Shown here: positions 21,457 through 32,651 of the stretch, piece by piece
Layout: every line of letters begins with the position of its first letter
How positions within the stretch are numbered: position 1 is the stretch's first letter
Origin: Cyathus striatus
Lineage: Eukaryota; Basidiomycota; Agaricomycetes; Agaricales; Nidulariaceae
Assembly: GCA_025738555.1 (NCBI GenBank)
Contig: JAOVFP010000002.1
Location: forward strand, 1,674,001-1,738,000
DNA: 64,000 nt
Reading direction: 5' to 3'
Program-made: the position numbers and the translations under genes
The notes under the pieces: model-generated
Told to the model about the DNA's origin: nothing
Seen by the model: the letters and a program-made list of their open reading frames with translations, nothing else
The model's database searches: none

Positions 21457-22790
21457 AGCTAGCCAGGGTGTTTAGACCCCCTTGTCATGCATTGACATGT
21501 CCAGCAGCACTCAAAATGTCAATCATTATCATTGGTTGGCTACAGTGACAATCTAGACTGCATTACTGTACCAGTAACTAAAATTTTAGCTTATGTAATG
21601 TACACTTCAAAATCAAATGTAGTGGTTTTATTTGGTTTACACTGCCCTGCTAAAAGGCGGACTTTAGTACAAGACTGTCCACAGGTGGATGGTTCCACCA
21701 TGTGGATATCTTGGGCGAGACTATCTATTTGATGGCTATGAGTGTAGTGCTCCAGCTTTCCATAAAACCGAGTGCTAATGCTGAACCTGTGCACTGTCGC
21801 TGAGCAAGTGTCCTTCAATTTGTTTGCAGTGGTATGCAAACATGCTGTGCTCTCTTAGAATTGTACTAGTAAGTGAAGAGCAAAGGTTATCTGTCATCTT
21901 GGGTCCTTGGTCCTGTATGGGGTGATTTCGTCATGAGTGCCAAAGGATCACTGGAATATCTATGAGCCACCAGATGAGTGCAACATGACCAATATGCCAG
22001 CTAGTACGAGACTGTGTTGTTGGTGCTGTCTTCCACTATGCAAGAAGAATGGGGGTGCTGAGAATGATTAATGAAGAGGTGATGAAGATAGTGTGTATGG
22101 GTATGGATGTGCTTTCATCATATGAGAAAAGGGGAACATATTATTGGGCAGTGCAGGTGGGTGTTAAGAGAAAGGGAGTGTGGGGGGGGGAGGGGGGGGG
22201 AGAAATAGGATATGAGCTGAGGATGCACTGAGGACTGGAGATTTGAGTGGTTATTATAAGAATGGATATATATAACAGGGCTAGAGAATGACTTCAACCA
22301 CCCTTCTACCTAGAACCATCTACATCCATAGTCCTTTGGAGAGTGTTTGAAACATGCAATGTCTGCGACTCTGTCATAAGAAGATTTAAGATGAGGGTAG
22401 TATGTAGATTTGGTGTATATGATCATTATAGTGACCACTTCAGTTGGTATCTAGTTGTCAGGGTGAATGAGAGGCAAAGAGAAGTAGGTGATGTACAGGG
22501 CTTTTGAAGGTTGTTAGACATAACAAGCACAATGGTGTGCACATGTAGAGTCACCTTGTTTGACAAGGTATCTCCAAGCCAAGGTAAGGCTCCAACACTA
22601 TGGTATATGGACTGTATATATACAGTATATAGACATATACAGAGGGTTGTATAAGGTTATAATTTCTCTGGAATATTATTGCTGTAGGCTTGCTTATTAT
22701 CAGCTTATCAATTATTTGCTCATTTAGGGCCATTTGAACCCATGTGAAATACAGGGTCTCCATGATAGCCAATTTATGGGCTGCAAACTT
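21457..22790. other. No recognisable gene
   Basis: Only short unsupported frames are present. A G-run (GTGGGGGGGGAGGGGGGGGA) lies at about 22181-22200, and an AT palindrome TATATACAGTATATAG at about 22616-22631. Confidence 0.4.
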
Positions 22791-22794
22791 TTCA

Positions 22795-23180
22795 AGTTCC
22801 TGTTGAGTTTTTTAAGTTAAAGTTGAGTCTCACTTAAGTTATAGTCGAGTTCCACTATTGAGCTTGCTTAACTTTTTTGAGTCAAAGTTAAGTTACCTCA
22901 AGTGGCCATTTCCTTATTTCAAGTGGACTCAAGTTTTGCTCGAGTTCCCCAATTTTTTTTTTGGTGAAAGTTGAGTTCCCTCAAGTGAACTTAAGTCCCT
23001 TACTTTTTTTTTTTGGTGAAAGTTGAGTTCTCTTGAGTAAACTTAAGTTCCTCACTTAATTCTTTTGAGTGAAAGTTGAGTTCTCTCAGATCAAGATAAG
23101 TTACTTTACTACCTTATATTTTTCCAGTGAAAGTTGAGTTCTTAAGTTCCATTTGAGTTATCAGTAACTCAAAAAGTTGA
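22795..23180 (+). repeat. AAGTTGAGTTC imperfect tandem repeat
   Basis: Units with GTGAAAGTTGAGTTC followed by CTCAAGTGAACTTAAGT recur about every 60 bases, with T-runs between them (near 22945 and 22996). Non-coding. Confidence 0.65.
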
Positions 23181-23389
23181 CAGCCCATATTCTAAGAGCC
23201 TATATATACTTTCCATAGGTGCCACTGGGGCATAGAGTAAATAAAGGATGAAAGGGAAGGAAAGGTAAATAAAACAAATGAAGAACTTATGAGCACTACA
23301 GTGAATGCCTTTTCTCACTTAGCTCAACACTCCTACTCACTGTAGTACATACCTCCTTGCATGGAGTCATGTAGCCAGACTAACTTGAA

Positions 23390-24050
23390 GGATGACTGAG
23401 GCCAAGGTAACTGTGAAGCCAACAGGTGTCAATGCAGTTTGCCCAATCCAAGTCTGTGAATCCAATAGGAGTAATAGTGCACTATACATTCCCCTCTCAC
23501 TATGTGTTCCCCTGACTATGTACTATACATCCCACCTCACTATGCATTCCCCTTGTTATGCACTATCCATCCTCCCTCATCATCTATTCCCCCCTCATTA
23601 TCCATCCCTCCTCATTATCCATCCCTCCTCATTATCCATCCCTCCTCATTATCCATCCCTCCTCATTATCCATCCCTCCTCATTATCCATCCCTCCTCAT
23701 TATCCATCTCCCTCCCTCACTATGCACTTTGTGCTATCCATCCTCCTTGCTATCCATCCCCTCTTGCTATGTGGGCACTGCACTCATCATTACCTTGCCT
23801 CACTATGCACCCCCACCACTGCCACCCCTCCCTGTGGACACTGCCCTTGTCATTGGCATTGTCCACTGTCCTCCTCTGGCTGTACACTGCACTTGTCTCC
23901 CCTCACAATGCACTGCTGCCACCACCCCTCTCACTGTGCACTGCCCTTGTTATCCCCCTGGCTATGCATCACCCCCAAGGTGTTAGCATTGGCTTCATGG
24001 ACATTGTGGATGATGTGTGCAGTATGCTGTCCTCATTCTTGTAGTGTGCA
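23390..24050. repeat. CT-rich low-complexity tract
   Basis: This is a third copy of the CACCACC/CCATCCCTCC type of tract. The three long plus-strand frames here overlap one another and are composition artefacts. Confidence 0.55.
23594..23712 (+). repeat. 17-bp tandem repeat, seven copies
   Basis: Seven consecutive nearly perfect units of CTCATTATCCATCCCTC. The high identity compared with surrounding degenerate repeats implies recent expansion or active homogenisation. Confidence 0.9.
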
Positions 24051-24159
24051 TTGGTATTGGAACAGGCATTGTGATCAGATGTTGTGGTTGGCTGGGTGGC
24101 ATGACATCACCATGTCAAGATGCAGAGGGGATGACAGTGTTGTGGGTGAAACTTGATTA

Positions 24160-26239
24160 GTCATAAACACACACATATGGCTATATGGCACAATGTCTGG
24201 AATCCACATCATCTGGATCTGTGATCATAATTGGATTACCTAAGCGTTGGAGTGAGGTCTGAACTGCCAACGATCATGCTATTTATAGACACTACCACTA
24301 AGGACATAGTAAAATGACATAGAAAGCAATAGTGATTATAATAAGAGATAGAATGGGAATGTGTGTATATAGAACCCCAGCGGCACTTGATCCACCATAA
24401 GCACATAGTAACACAACACATCTAGGTCATAGGATGGTTCTCCCAATGCTACACACCCAAAGGAGCCCAAAATAGCAAAGCACCCATCAAGTGCCAATGG
24501 CCATTACCATCACTCTGGATTCAAGCCAAATTAGTCCTCAGCATCTGGCGAATGAAATCTCAACCTGATCTACTGATCAAAGTGAATGGACCATATACCC
24601 AAAGCTGTGTGTGCTGATGGTTCTATCTTTAGGCCCATGACATGATGGGTGTTTAGGAATGTGCATCAGCCAATAAGCATGTCTCTATTATCATGCGTGC
24701 CTGTACCCTTTGAGATGATATGACCAATGCTCTCCTATCCAGACCTTACCTCCTGAGCATGCACATCCCTCCTCCCAGTGTCGTAGTTAAATTACCCTAT
24801 CTATACACATGTTATACCTGTACAGTACCTAAGAACTCCACTTTTCCATAGTATATAAGGCTTGCAAACCTGCTCATGTAGAACAAGAAATCCTGTACCG
24901 ATTCTTCCACTATTAGTGTTACTTAGCATATTCATGACAATCTATTCAATTTCTGAGTGTAAAAACCCCAGTGTGACCTAAGCCCTCCCAGGACCTCAAA
25001 GAAGCTTAGTTTATTAGTAGTGATTACAAGTGTTATAGATTACAAGTGAATATTATAGTGTGTTCATCCCTCCCTTGCCTGGAATTACCTCATGTATTCT
25101 GAAGATATTCCCCCAGACTCACATTTGCTTGACTGTTAGCAAGAGTAAGCAATGACCTTTACATAGTTTCATAGCTATTACTCCCTAGTAACCCTCTTTG
25201 CCCTTTTAATGTTTACCTGAATTCCAGGTGAATGCCACATGAAATTCACATGGTTAATTCACATAGAATTCACATGAATTTCACCTATTCATGTTGTTCC
25301 ACATGAAATTCACATGAAACAATTTGCAGGGGACTCCCCCAAAATCAGAGAAAATCAAGGTCCAAAATTTCAGGTAAACTTCACATGAGATTCATGTAAA
25401 ATTCACATGAAAAGGGTGGGGGAGGGTAAAGACCTCCATTCTGCCTGCATGGTAAAATGTGGTTTTCACTCATTTTCAATTTCCATCCCTCATTGTGTCC
25501 GCATTTTCAATTACTAATACTGTACATTTCCATATTCATATATCTGTCATACATACACTTTGAGAATATCAGCTCTGCTTTCCCCAAAAATTCTCTCTCT
25601 CTTGCAAGCTCACTGGATCTGAAGGGTTGGACAGATGCGCCACCCACTTGCATAATTTCTTTGTTAAGAGGATACTGCCAACACAATATCCTCCTCCACA
25701 GCAGCTTTAACAGCTACTGTTGAATCCTTAGCAATACCTAAACCTGTATTAATAAAACAAGTCTTCAGAATATCAATGTGAGTGCTGTATAGTATCACTC
25801 ACATCCTCATAAGTATATTACTTATTTCATTTTAACAAACCAAATACATAATTGCTTAAGTGCACATATTTATAGTAGGTCCATACCATACAACCATGCT
25901 TCAGTTAGTAGTAGAAATTACAGTAGAGTACTTAATCATTATTATGAGTTGTAAATGTACCATTTGCAGGCCTTAGATCTCACTTAAGTGACCCCAAGTA
26001 GATGAAGCAAAACTGAAGAACTGAAACAGAGAAGCTGTGGTGCTGGGCACTGGAATCCAATTATATTTGATGTGTTTGAGTGTGGTCATTAGACTTTCCA
26101 TACTAAAGATATTTAAGCTCAAAAAAGTCATTTTTTGTAAACTTAAGACAAGGGTAGTCTAAGTCCTTATTGATAATAAAGCTAATAATTCACTAATTTT
26201 GCTGATGATGAATTTCCTATTGTACTTAGAAGACACAGT
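24160..26239. other. No recognisable gene
   Basis: A TATATAAGG box at about 24852 follows an LTR-like stretch starting near 24650 (TGTTTAGGAATGTGC), but no second end or target duplication is found. The rest is AT-rich intergenic DNA downstream of the P450 gene. Confidence 0.35.
25215..25420. repeat. ACATGAAATTCACATG short palindromic repeats
   Basis: Repeated TTCACATGAAATTCACATG-type words, self-complementary; third occurrence of the family at 15270-15545 and 18565-18780. Confidence 0.6.
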
Positions 26240-28401
26240 CTAGTCTAACCCACCAGCAGATGCTTTGATAAGAGATGCACGACTTCCATCCCATGGCTTA
26301 GCCATGCAATTGAACAGTAAAGGACCAGACTCCAATCCCTAATATTTTAAGAAGCTATGAATGCTAATGCTTAGAATCAACAACTTACAGGGGAAAATGC
26401 ACTAGGGTCCATGGTTCCCGCCCCAGAACTATCCTTTGTGAACTCAAATGCCCAAAAAAGTCTCATAACCCAGATAGCCTAAATCAATTACTGTATGAGT
26501 TGATACTTTTGCACAGTTTCTTAACCTTACCACAGTTCGTTGTGCAAGGGCTTCTCCAGGACATATTCTCTACATCAAAAGAATAAGGTGAGAGGAATAT
26601 CATGAACGATTCACCCTGTACATACTCTTCCAGCCCCGAAAATAAAACTATTGCGGAAGCAGCTATCATCCACGCCAGGTTTTATTCCATAGTGCGTCTT
26701 CAAGTAACGATCTGGGTTGAATATTTCTGGCTGCTCGAAAAAGTCTAAATATAATTAATGTTATTTTTCAATTAAATGACAACATAGAGTACACACTTTC
26801 GTCTCTTAGCAGTGCCCCTGTAGCAATTACGAAGTATGAGATAAGAAACCAAGCATATATAATTATTTTACTCACAAATATTCATAAAAATCAAAGAACC
26901 CTTTGGAATATGATATCCTTCATACTAATCATATAATGAACATACACATCATCTATCTTATGATTGTCATACCAAGACGTCTTGAGTAGCTGTATGGGGA
27001 ACACCGAGCGGGACGATTGGCCGGAATCTCTGTGCCTGGGAATAGCTTTAAGACTGTAGCCAAAAAATGTGTCCTGTGTAGTAGATCACCTCTTCAATGA
27101 AAGCTCTCAGATACGGAAGGTTTTCGAAATCGCGAAAGACCGGTAGTCGATGATTCCCAACCATTCGGTCCATCTCCTGGTGCACTTTCATTTGACATTC
27201 GGGGTAGTTGATTGCAGCAAGAATACACAACTGCACTGTGGAAGCTGTGGTTTTAACACCAGCTTCCATTAACGCCATTCCGAAGTTTCTAGTGGGGCAA
27301 CCAGCATCAGCATTCATTATAGGTGTCGAGTGAATTGAAGCTGAGGTACACACATCATTTCTATTCTCGACAACGAACTATCTTTTAGCACCGACTCCAT
27401 CAAACACCCTGTTTCCTGCTGCGTTTCAAGTGCAATCTCACTTTGACGAAGGAGTAATTCATTAAAGTCGTCTCTGCGGGCCCTCAGGTGGCGAGCCTTT
27501 TGTTTCCAGGTAGCAAAGCGTTCTGGGATCAAGTTCAGAATTGGAAATGCATTCACCAATGGATATGCTGTCGGACTGGCTAGTGCAGTAGTGGCATAAA
27601 GCATATCAAAAAGCTTTCAACTTCGTTGCCTTTGAATTTCAGAAACATTTTTCCGTATACAATGTTCAGTATAGAGGAGGCAGTTGCACGTTCAATGTGG
27701 TTGTATACGTTCTGCTATTTATTAGCAACACATTTTTACGGGTATATGGACATACCTGAGGCATTTCAAGCATGTCCTTTAATAGCAATGTTGATTCAAG
27801 GTCATGAATGGGTGAAAATTGGTCCAGCATCGAGGTTGAAAGAAGATCACGTAATAAGCGGCGTCCAACTTTCCAGGTAGAAGAATCTGAAGCATGAATG
27901 AATATAATAAATATAATCAACGTCTTATAAAAGATGTATTAGATTTACTCATATTATTTAGAATCAAGAACGATGGATGTGAAATCAATGAATATATTGG
28001 CAATATAGTTCGTCCTCCTGTGTGTAATCCTTGTTTGTCCAGAACCTCCCTAACTGCCTCGGCGCTTGATAAGACTAGCATGGTTTGGTTCATCACCTGA
28101 AGCTTTGAACGGTGTCAGTGTATCTAAATCTTTACTTTGAGTAATAAGTCACATACAGAGAATATACCACCATATATTCGAGCCCATTCGGTAAATCTAT
28201 GGTAGAATTACCGTTGGAATCGTCACTAGGCTGTTAAATTCTTCTACTCGCTTACCTCCAATGCAAGTACTGGTTCGGCAACTGGAATGCATTTCCCACC
28301 AATGGAAGGCCTGGTGGTCCGGGTGGCAGTCTTTTTCTCTTTCGATAGGCATGATATAAGAGAACCATTACCGGGATAAAAAGTAAGAAAAAAGATTTCA
28401 T
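26240..28401 (-). CDS. Cytochrome P450 monooxygenase (multi-intron; one frame break)
   Basis: This is a heme-thiolate monooxygenase probably anchored in the ER membrane. The ATG at 28401 begins a hydrophobic anchor (MKSFFLLFIPVMVLLYH) followed by RKRKRLPPGPPGLPLVGNAF, the usual proline-rich hinge. Later exons give MNQTMLVLSSAEAVREVLDK, the I-helix motif AGVKTTAST (about 27260; the usual acidic residue is Lys here), the K-helix E-A-Q-R, which is formed only after splicing, and YEGYHIPKGSLIF. The heme site FGAGR/RICPGE is split by an intron near 26600. The final exon ends ASAGGLD and TAG at 26242-26240. About ten introns fit. One break in phase occurs at a run of five T (plus-strand A at 27608-27612) between exons encoding KFKGNEVES and MLYATTALASP. 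One extra T would restore phase, so either a sequence error or recent inactivation. It is similar in style to CYP64-like basidiomycete P450s; substrate unknown. Confidence 0.85.
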
Positions 28402-29306
28402 AGCTATGCTATTAAGTTCTGTGAAGGAATGTCCTTTTGCATTTATAGTAATTCTGAAATGTTGAACGATGAATCAAATTTTATGTGTGTGTAAGCTTCG
28501 GTCTCATCTTTCCCGCGTCACCGTCAGCGTAATAATGATTACAACCTTCGATGTGGGTGTATATATTGATCACCGGTATGGTGTTGTTAATAATGATGCT
28601 GGCAGTGCTAGTGATGCATGATAATGATATATCACTAGTGTACGTATAATGCTTACAGTGTTCTCCATGTGGTCACCCCAGACAAGACTAAACAGGGTAA
28701 ATTAAGATCCAGTTTTATCTTGTCTGAAGTGTATTTCGATACATATCATTCCAATTACTAACAGTAAATTCAGTATCAGTTTTCGATTTGACCGATCTAT
28801 ACTCTATTATTATGTGACAGCAGCACTTACTACGTACATGCTTACTAGTAGCTGAATGATTTAGGTTTGATGGTTTCATACCATCAGTCTCCTTCCCAGA
28901 CGTTATAGGAGGTCTCTCTACTAGAGCGATGCACGCAATTCTTGTTTCGAGTTAAAAGGGGAATAGATAAAGTCTCATGATATTTATCTCACATTCCGTT
29001 TAGGGCTGAACTTTAATTCTGTGAGATCTCCAATAACGCTCAGTAAAAACGAAAGTACAGACGCCCGGCACGGGCGTAGTTTTTTGGCAAGTAAGCGTCA
29101 TATTTCTCTCAAACTACTGTTCATGCATGACAGCCTGTGACGCGTGACAAATGTGCTCAAGTGTTCTGTTCAAAGGCCCTGCGTGACGCGTGACTGAACA
29201 CTTGGTCGAAATAGTCCAGCAGTGTTCGCATTCTCGCCTGATCCATAGAACGGTTTTAAAACATTATAACATAGTAATATCCGAATTATGTATAAAGTGA
29301 TTTTTA
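28402..29306. promoter_or_regulatory. Intergenic region upstream of the P450 gene
   Basis: There is no gene here. It holds the P450 promoter and the 3' flank of the FAD oxidoreductase. A short direct repeat of GTGACGCGTGAC type occurs twice (about 29137-29150 and 29183-29196) and a GCCCGGCACGGGC palindrome lies near 29064. Their role is unknown. Confidence 0.3.
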
Positions 29307-30649
29307 CTAATCCTTAAGGCCAATACCGTTCCGCCCCATCGAAACTAATAAACCCCTCGACTTCAATAATTTGGTTACCCAATTTCCGAACAACAAACCC
29401 CAGAGAATACCAAAGTAAGATACGCCTCCATCCTGACGTAGTAGTGTCAGAAAGTCCATCATATTTTTCAAATTGCACAAAATAGCTGACCTTCCCATTT
29501 GTGAGTACAATGTTTTCGAAGCTTCCTTATACTCTATCAACGGACCACCCCTTTCACCCAGAAGCGTTAATATGTTATTAGCTACCACCTTTGCATGTCC
29601 TCCAACTTTTGCAGCTTGCTTCTGCTCGGTACTTTCAATGATATCACCAATTGCAAATATATCGGAGTGTGAAGCAAGTTGAAGGTGTCGGTTAACCTTG
29701 ACATATCCGGAATCATTGAGTGTTCCTTGTCCTAAAGACTGAACAATTTGCGTGTTTGGGCGTCCTCCACGACAAGGGATCTAAATCAAATAAGATTATT
29801 TTGCACACGGCCATACCACATGCTTACCACGAGGTCGGCTTTTAGCTGTTTTCCACTTCTGGAAGTAACAGCCCCATTATGGATTTCTGTATTCTCCACG
29901 ACGTCTCCGAGAACCAACTTGATACCACGGGCATGGATATCCCTTTCAATCTTGTCACGGAACTTCTTGGGATAAGCTCCATTTAGGAGATTTTTCTGTG
30001 CATGCACAATTGTAACATTTGTATTCTGCGCAACATGGTGGTTAGAAGTCTGGTACTCGTCAGGTAAATCAAGCAGCGATTTCACCGGATAAACATCCTT
30101 GATTTCTCCAGCGTACTCTGAGATGAGCGTTAGAAATCGAATCTAAAATATGTCAAGCAACACTTGTACCTATACCTACAGCTCCTCCTCCAACCAGTAC
30201 TACACTCTTTGCCTTTGCAATTTTGTCTCTCCCCTCTTTGAGGCAATTATCTATTTCTGCTGTCTCTCTTAGAATCGAAGGGGTCCGTCCCAAATGGATC
30301 CCGTCGCGATGACCAGAATATCAAACTTTACTTGTTCTCCGCTGTCAAGTACTAGCGCTCCGCCATTCCCTCCCTCTTTCTTGATACTGTTCACCTGTCC
30401 TTCGAGAACGGTGCCGTTACCCTGAAACAGATTAGTAAAGGGCATGAAGGCTCTCCCTTCAAGGTCATGTTGAGAAGATGTGACAATCCGGATCATAGCA
30501 GGCAGCCATATAGAGAAAGTACGCGGGTTTATTAGTAGGAGGCTGTACTTATTGGGATCGAGTTTAGAGGAAAGGATTCGCGCAAGAGCGGTGCCTGCGT
30601 GGCCACCCCCAACAATGACTACAGTCTTCTTCATCGCTGGGCTTGCCAT
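29307..30649 (-). CDS. AIF/FSP1-like FAD-dependent NAD(P)H oxidoreductase (one frame break)
   Basis: This is a two-dinucleotide-fold flavoprotein of the apoptosis-inducing-factor-like/NDH-2-related group, which transfers electrons from NAD(P)H to quinone-type acceptors. MKKTVVIVGGGHAGTALARI near the start is the FAD-binding GxGxxG. FDILVIATGS follows. KSVVLVGGGAVGIEYAGEI is the NAD(P)H-binding fold, spliced across an intron. The C-terminal IFAIGDIIE is the second FAD contact. Introns at about 30154-30104 and 29827-29781 splice in phase. The reading frame is lost near 30270, between DGPLRF and RETAEIDNCLKEG; one missing base would explain it. An alternative upstream ATG at 30742 adds 31 residues. 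It lies in tandem with the P450 gene on the same strand. Confidence 0.8.
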
Positions 30650-32600
30650 TGTGGTTGTGCGTGGAATTTTGAAAGGAGGTTCGTAATGACCAGCAGCCTT
30701 TATGTTCTCCTCAAGTTGATTGACCGTCAGGACCCCGATCACCTACCTGCACTCGGACCCTCGGTGTCTAGTAACACATGAGTAGTATTAATAGTGAAGG
30801 ATACTTCTTCCGCCGCTTGATAGGCGCTTAACAATTTTACTCTCAATATACTCATACAGTCATCAACCGGGACACGTGACATCAAAAATAAAAAATCGAT
30901 CTCCGTCATCAGATATACACGAAATAAATTTAAAATTTGCACAGTTGATTAAAGGAATACCACATATATAACATAGTAAATTTTTGAAAAATTTGAGTGG
31001 AGGGAGGTAGGTGAAATTCTCAAAAAGGTTGAGGTGGCCAGAAATCAGCCATCACCATGTGGCGTGACAGCCCACTCTCGGCTTAATTGTTATCACTGTT
31101 GGGACACTGCTAGTCTACCATTTGCTCTTGATTTTCTCTCGCAATAATACTGTCAATACTGAGTTTAATACATTACCACTTGACTGTAAGAATACCTGCT
31201 CAAAATCCCCAGCAATTGTGTATGTACCCTTCCCATTTGGCTTTGCACTCTGCAAGATAAGGAGTAACTAAGTACATCATGTCTACTCTTCTACAAATAT
31301 CCTCTCCTCTACTACCTTTAGTAATGTAGATCTATTTTGTATTATCTGTAAAAGTGAAAAGAACAGTGAGAAAATGGCTGGTGTGAAGCAGTGGAACAGC
31401 TGTGTATTATCCACTCTAATAGCATAGAATCTATGCTGCACCCTGATCCTTGTTACTGAGCATCAGCACATAGATATCCATAAATCTCATGTACAATATA
31501 TCTGACTGGCAGGCTTATGCTTAAAACAGCTGCTTCTATGTGAAATACTCTTGTCTATACACAGTTCTATGTCATTCAATTTTTGAAAGTCTCAAATTCT
31601 GACAAACCTATCAAGTTTAGTGAATGTTATTTATATAAGTTTACAGTAATGTGCAAGATTATAATATTCCTAAATCTTAACTACATATATAGCTGTGATT
31701 TACAAAAAGTTCTGTGGAAATTGGTGTTGATTTGGAGGTGGGAGAGCGCAGATAATCTAGATGTGTCACGTGACAAGGTGGTGCCTCGTTAGGTGGTTGA
31801 TGACTGTAGAGTTCTATTTCCATTCCATTCCCGCAGGAAGGACACCACACGCATGGACGTATATCAAGAGGCTATTGCATCACTGGCTCTCTTGATTCCT
31901 AACACTGTTCAACATACGGAAGTTATTTGTATCCAGTATATGTGCCATGCATAGTTTACACAGCGGGGTTTTAGCTGTTATGTAACGATTGAGCGTTGAA
32001 CTGTCTTGGTAAATCAAGATTGCGTCACGTGACATCCCGACACGTCAGTTCGCTGAAACTCGCAAACCTCAACGCGCGTCTATAAGCGCCAAATTGTGAG
32101 CATGCAAACTCAAGCAAACCACTGGCGCCCTTCCGCTATTATTAAGCTTGTACACATTAAATTAAAATATTAACGATTATGTATTAGTTTAATAATTGCA
32201 CAATAACATATAAAATTTGAGGCCAAGCCGCCAAAGAGTAAGTAGAAAATAGGTTTGGTCTTCTGTATCGCGTTATATCTAAATTTTAGATTGACTATGT
32301 TGCTGTAAGTCACCGTCTGCCCAAAAAGCTACTTCATTGTTTTACGGAAATTGTTAACGCATGCATCGCACTTACATCCCTGTACACCCTGGTACACTGC
32401 AATCAATATGCGGGACTATTGAATTTGAACACTGTTGTTTTTTTAACAAAATGTGCAATGCAATATTTATGTTTTACACCTCACTGACAAGCTTATGTTA
32501 AATTTAAATGCGTATCCTGCAGATGAATTACTTATTAACATCATGGTTTACATGTTTGCAGTACAATATATAGCACATTGGTCGACTACTACTTTAAGTC
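30650..32600. other. Intergenic region
   Basis: No supported gene. CACGTG palindromes occur in GTCACGTGAC context near 31768 and 32026, the latter followed by another CACGT. Before the LINE inserted, this DNA was contiguous with the sequence at 41273. Confidence 0.4.
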
Positions 32601-32615
32601 TTTTTCTAATTACTT
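32601..32615. repeat. Target site duplication of the LINE (left)
   Basis: TTTTTCTAATTACTT, identical to 41258-41272. It merges into the T-run of the poly(A) tail. Confidence 0.9.
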
Positions 32616-32651
32616 TTTTTTTTTTTTTTTTTTTTTTGTGGTACCTGTGAT

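Noticed and set aside
23392..24156. 254-codon plus-strand open frame with SIPPHYPSLLIIHPS repeats
   Set aside because: The repeats come from the 17-bp array; two other frames are equally open.
31768..32035. CACGTG boxes as a proven bHLH regulatory site
   Set aside because: Short palindromes in a large intergenic region are not evidence of function on their own.
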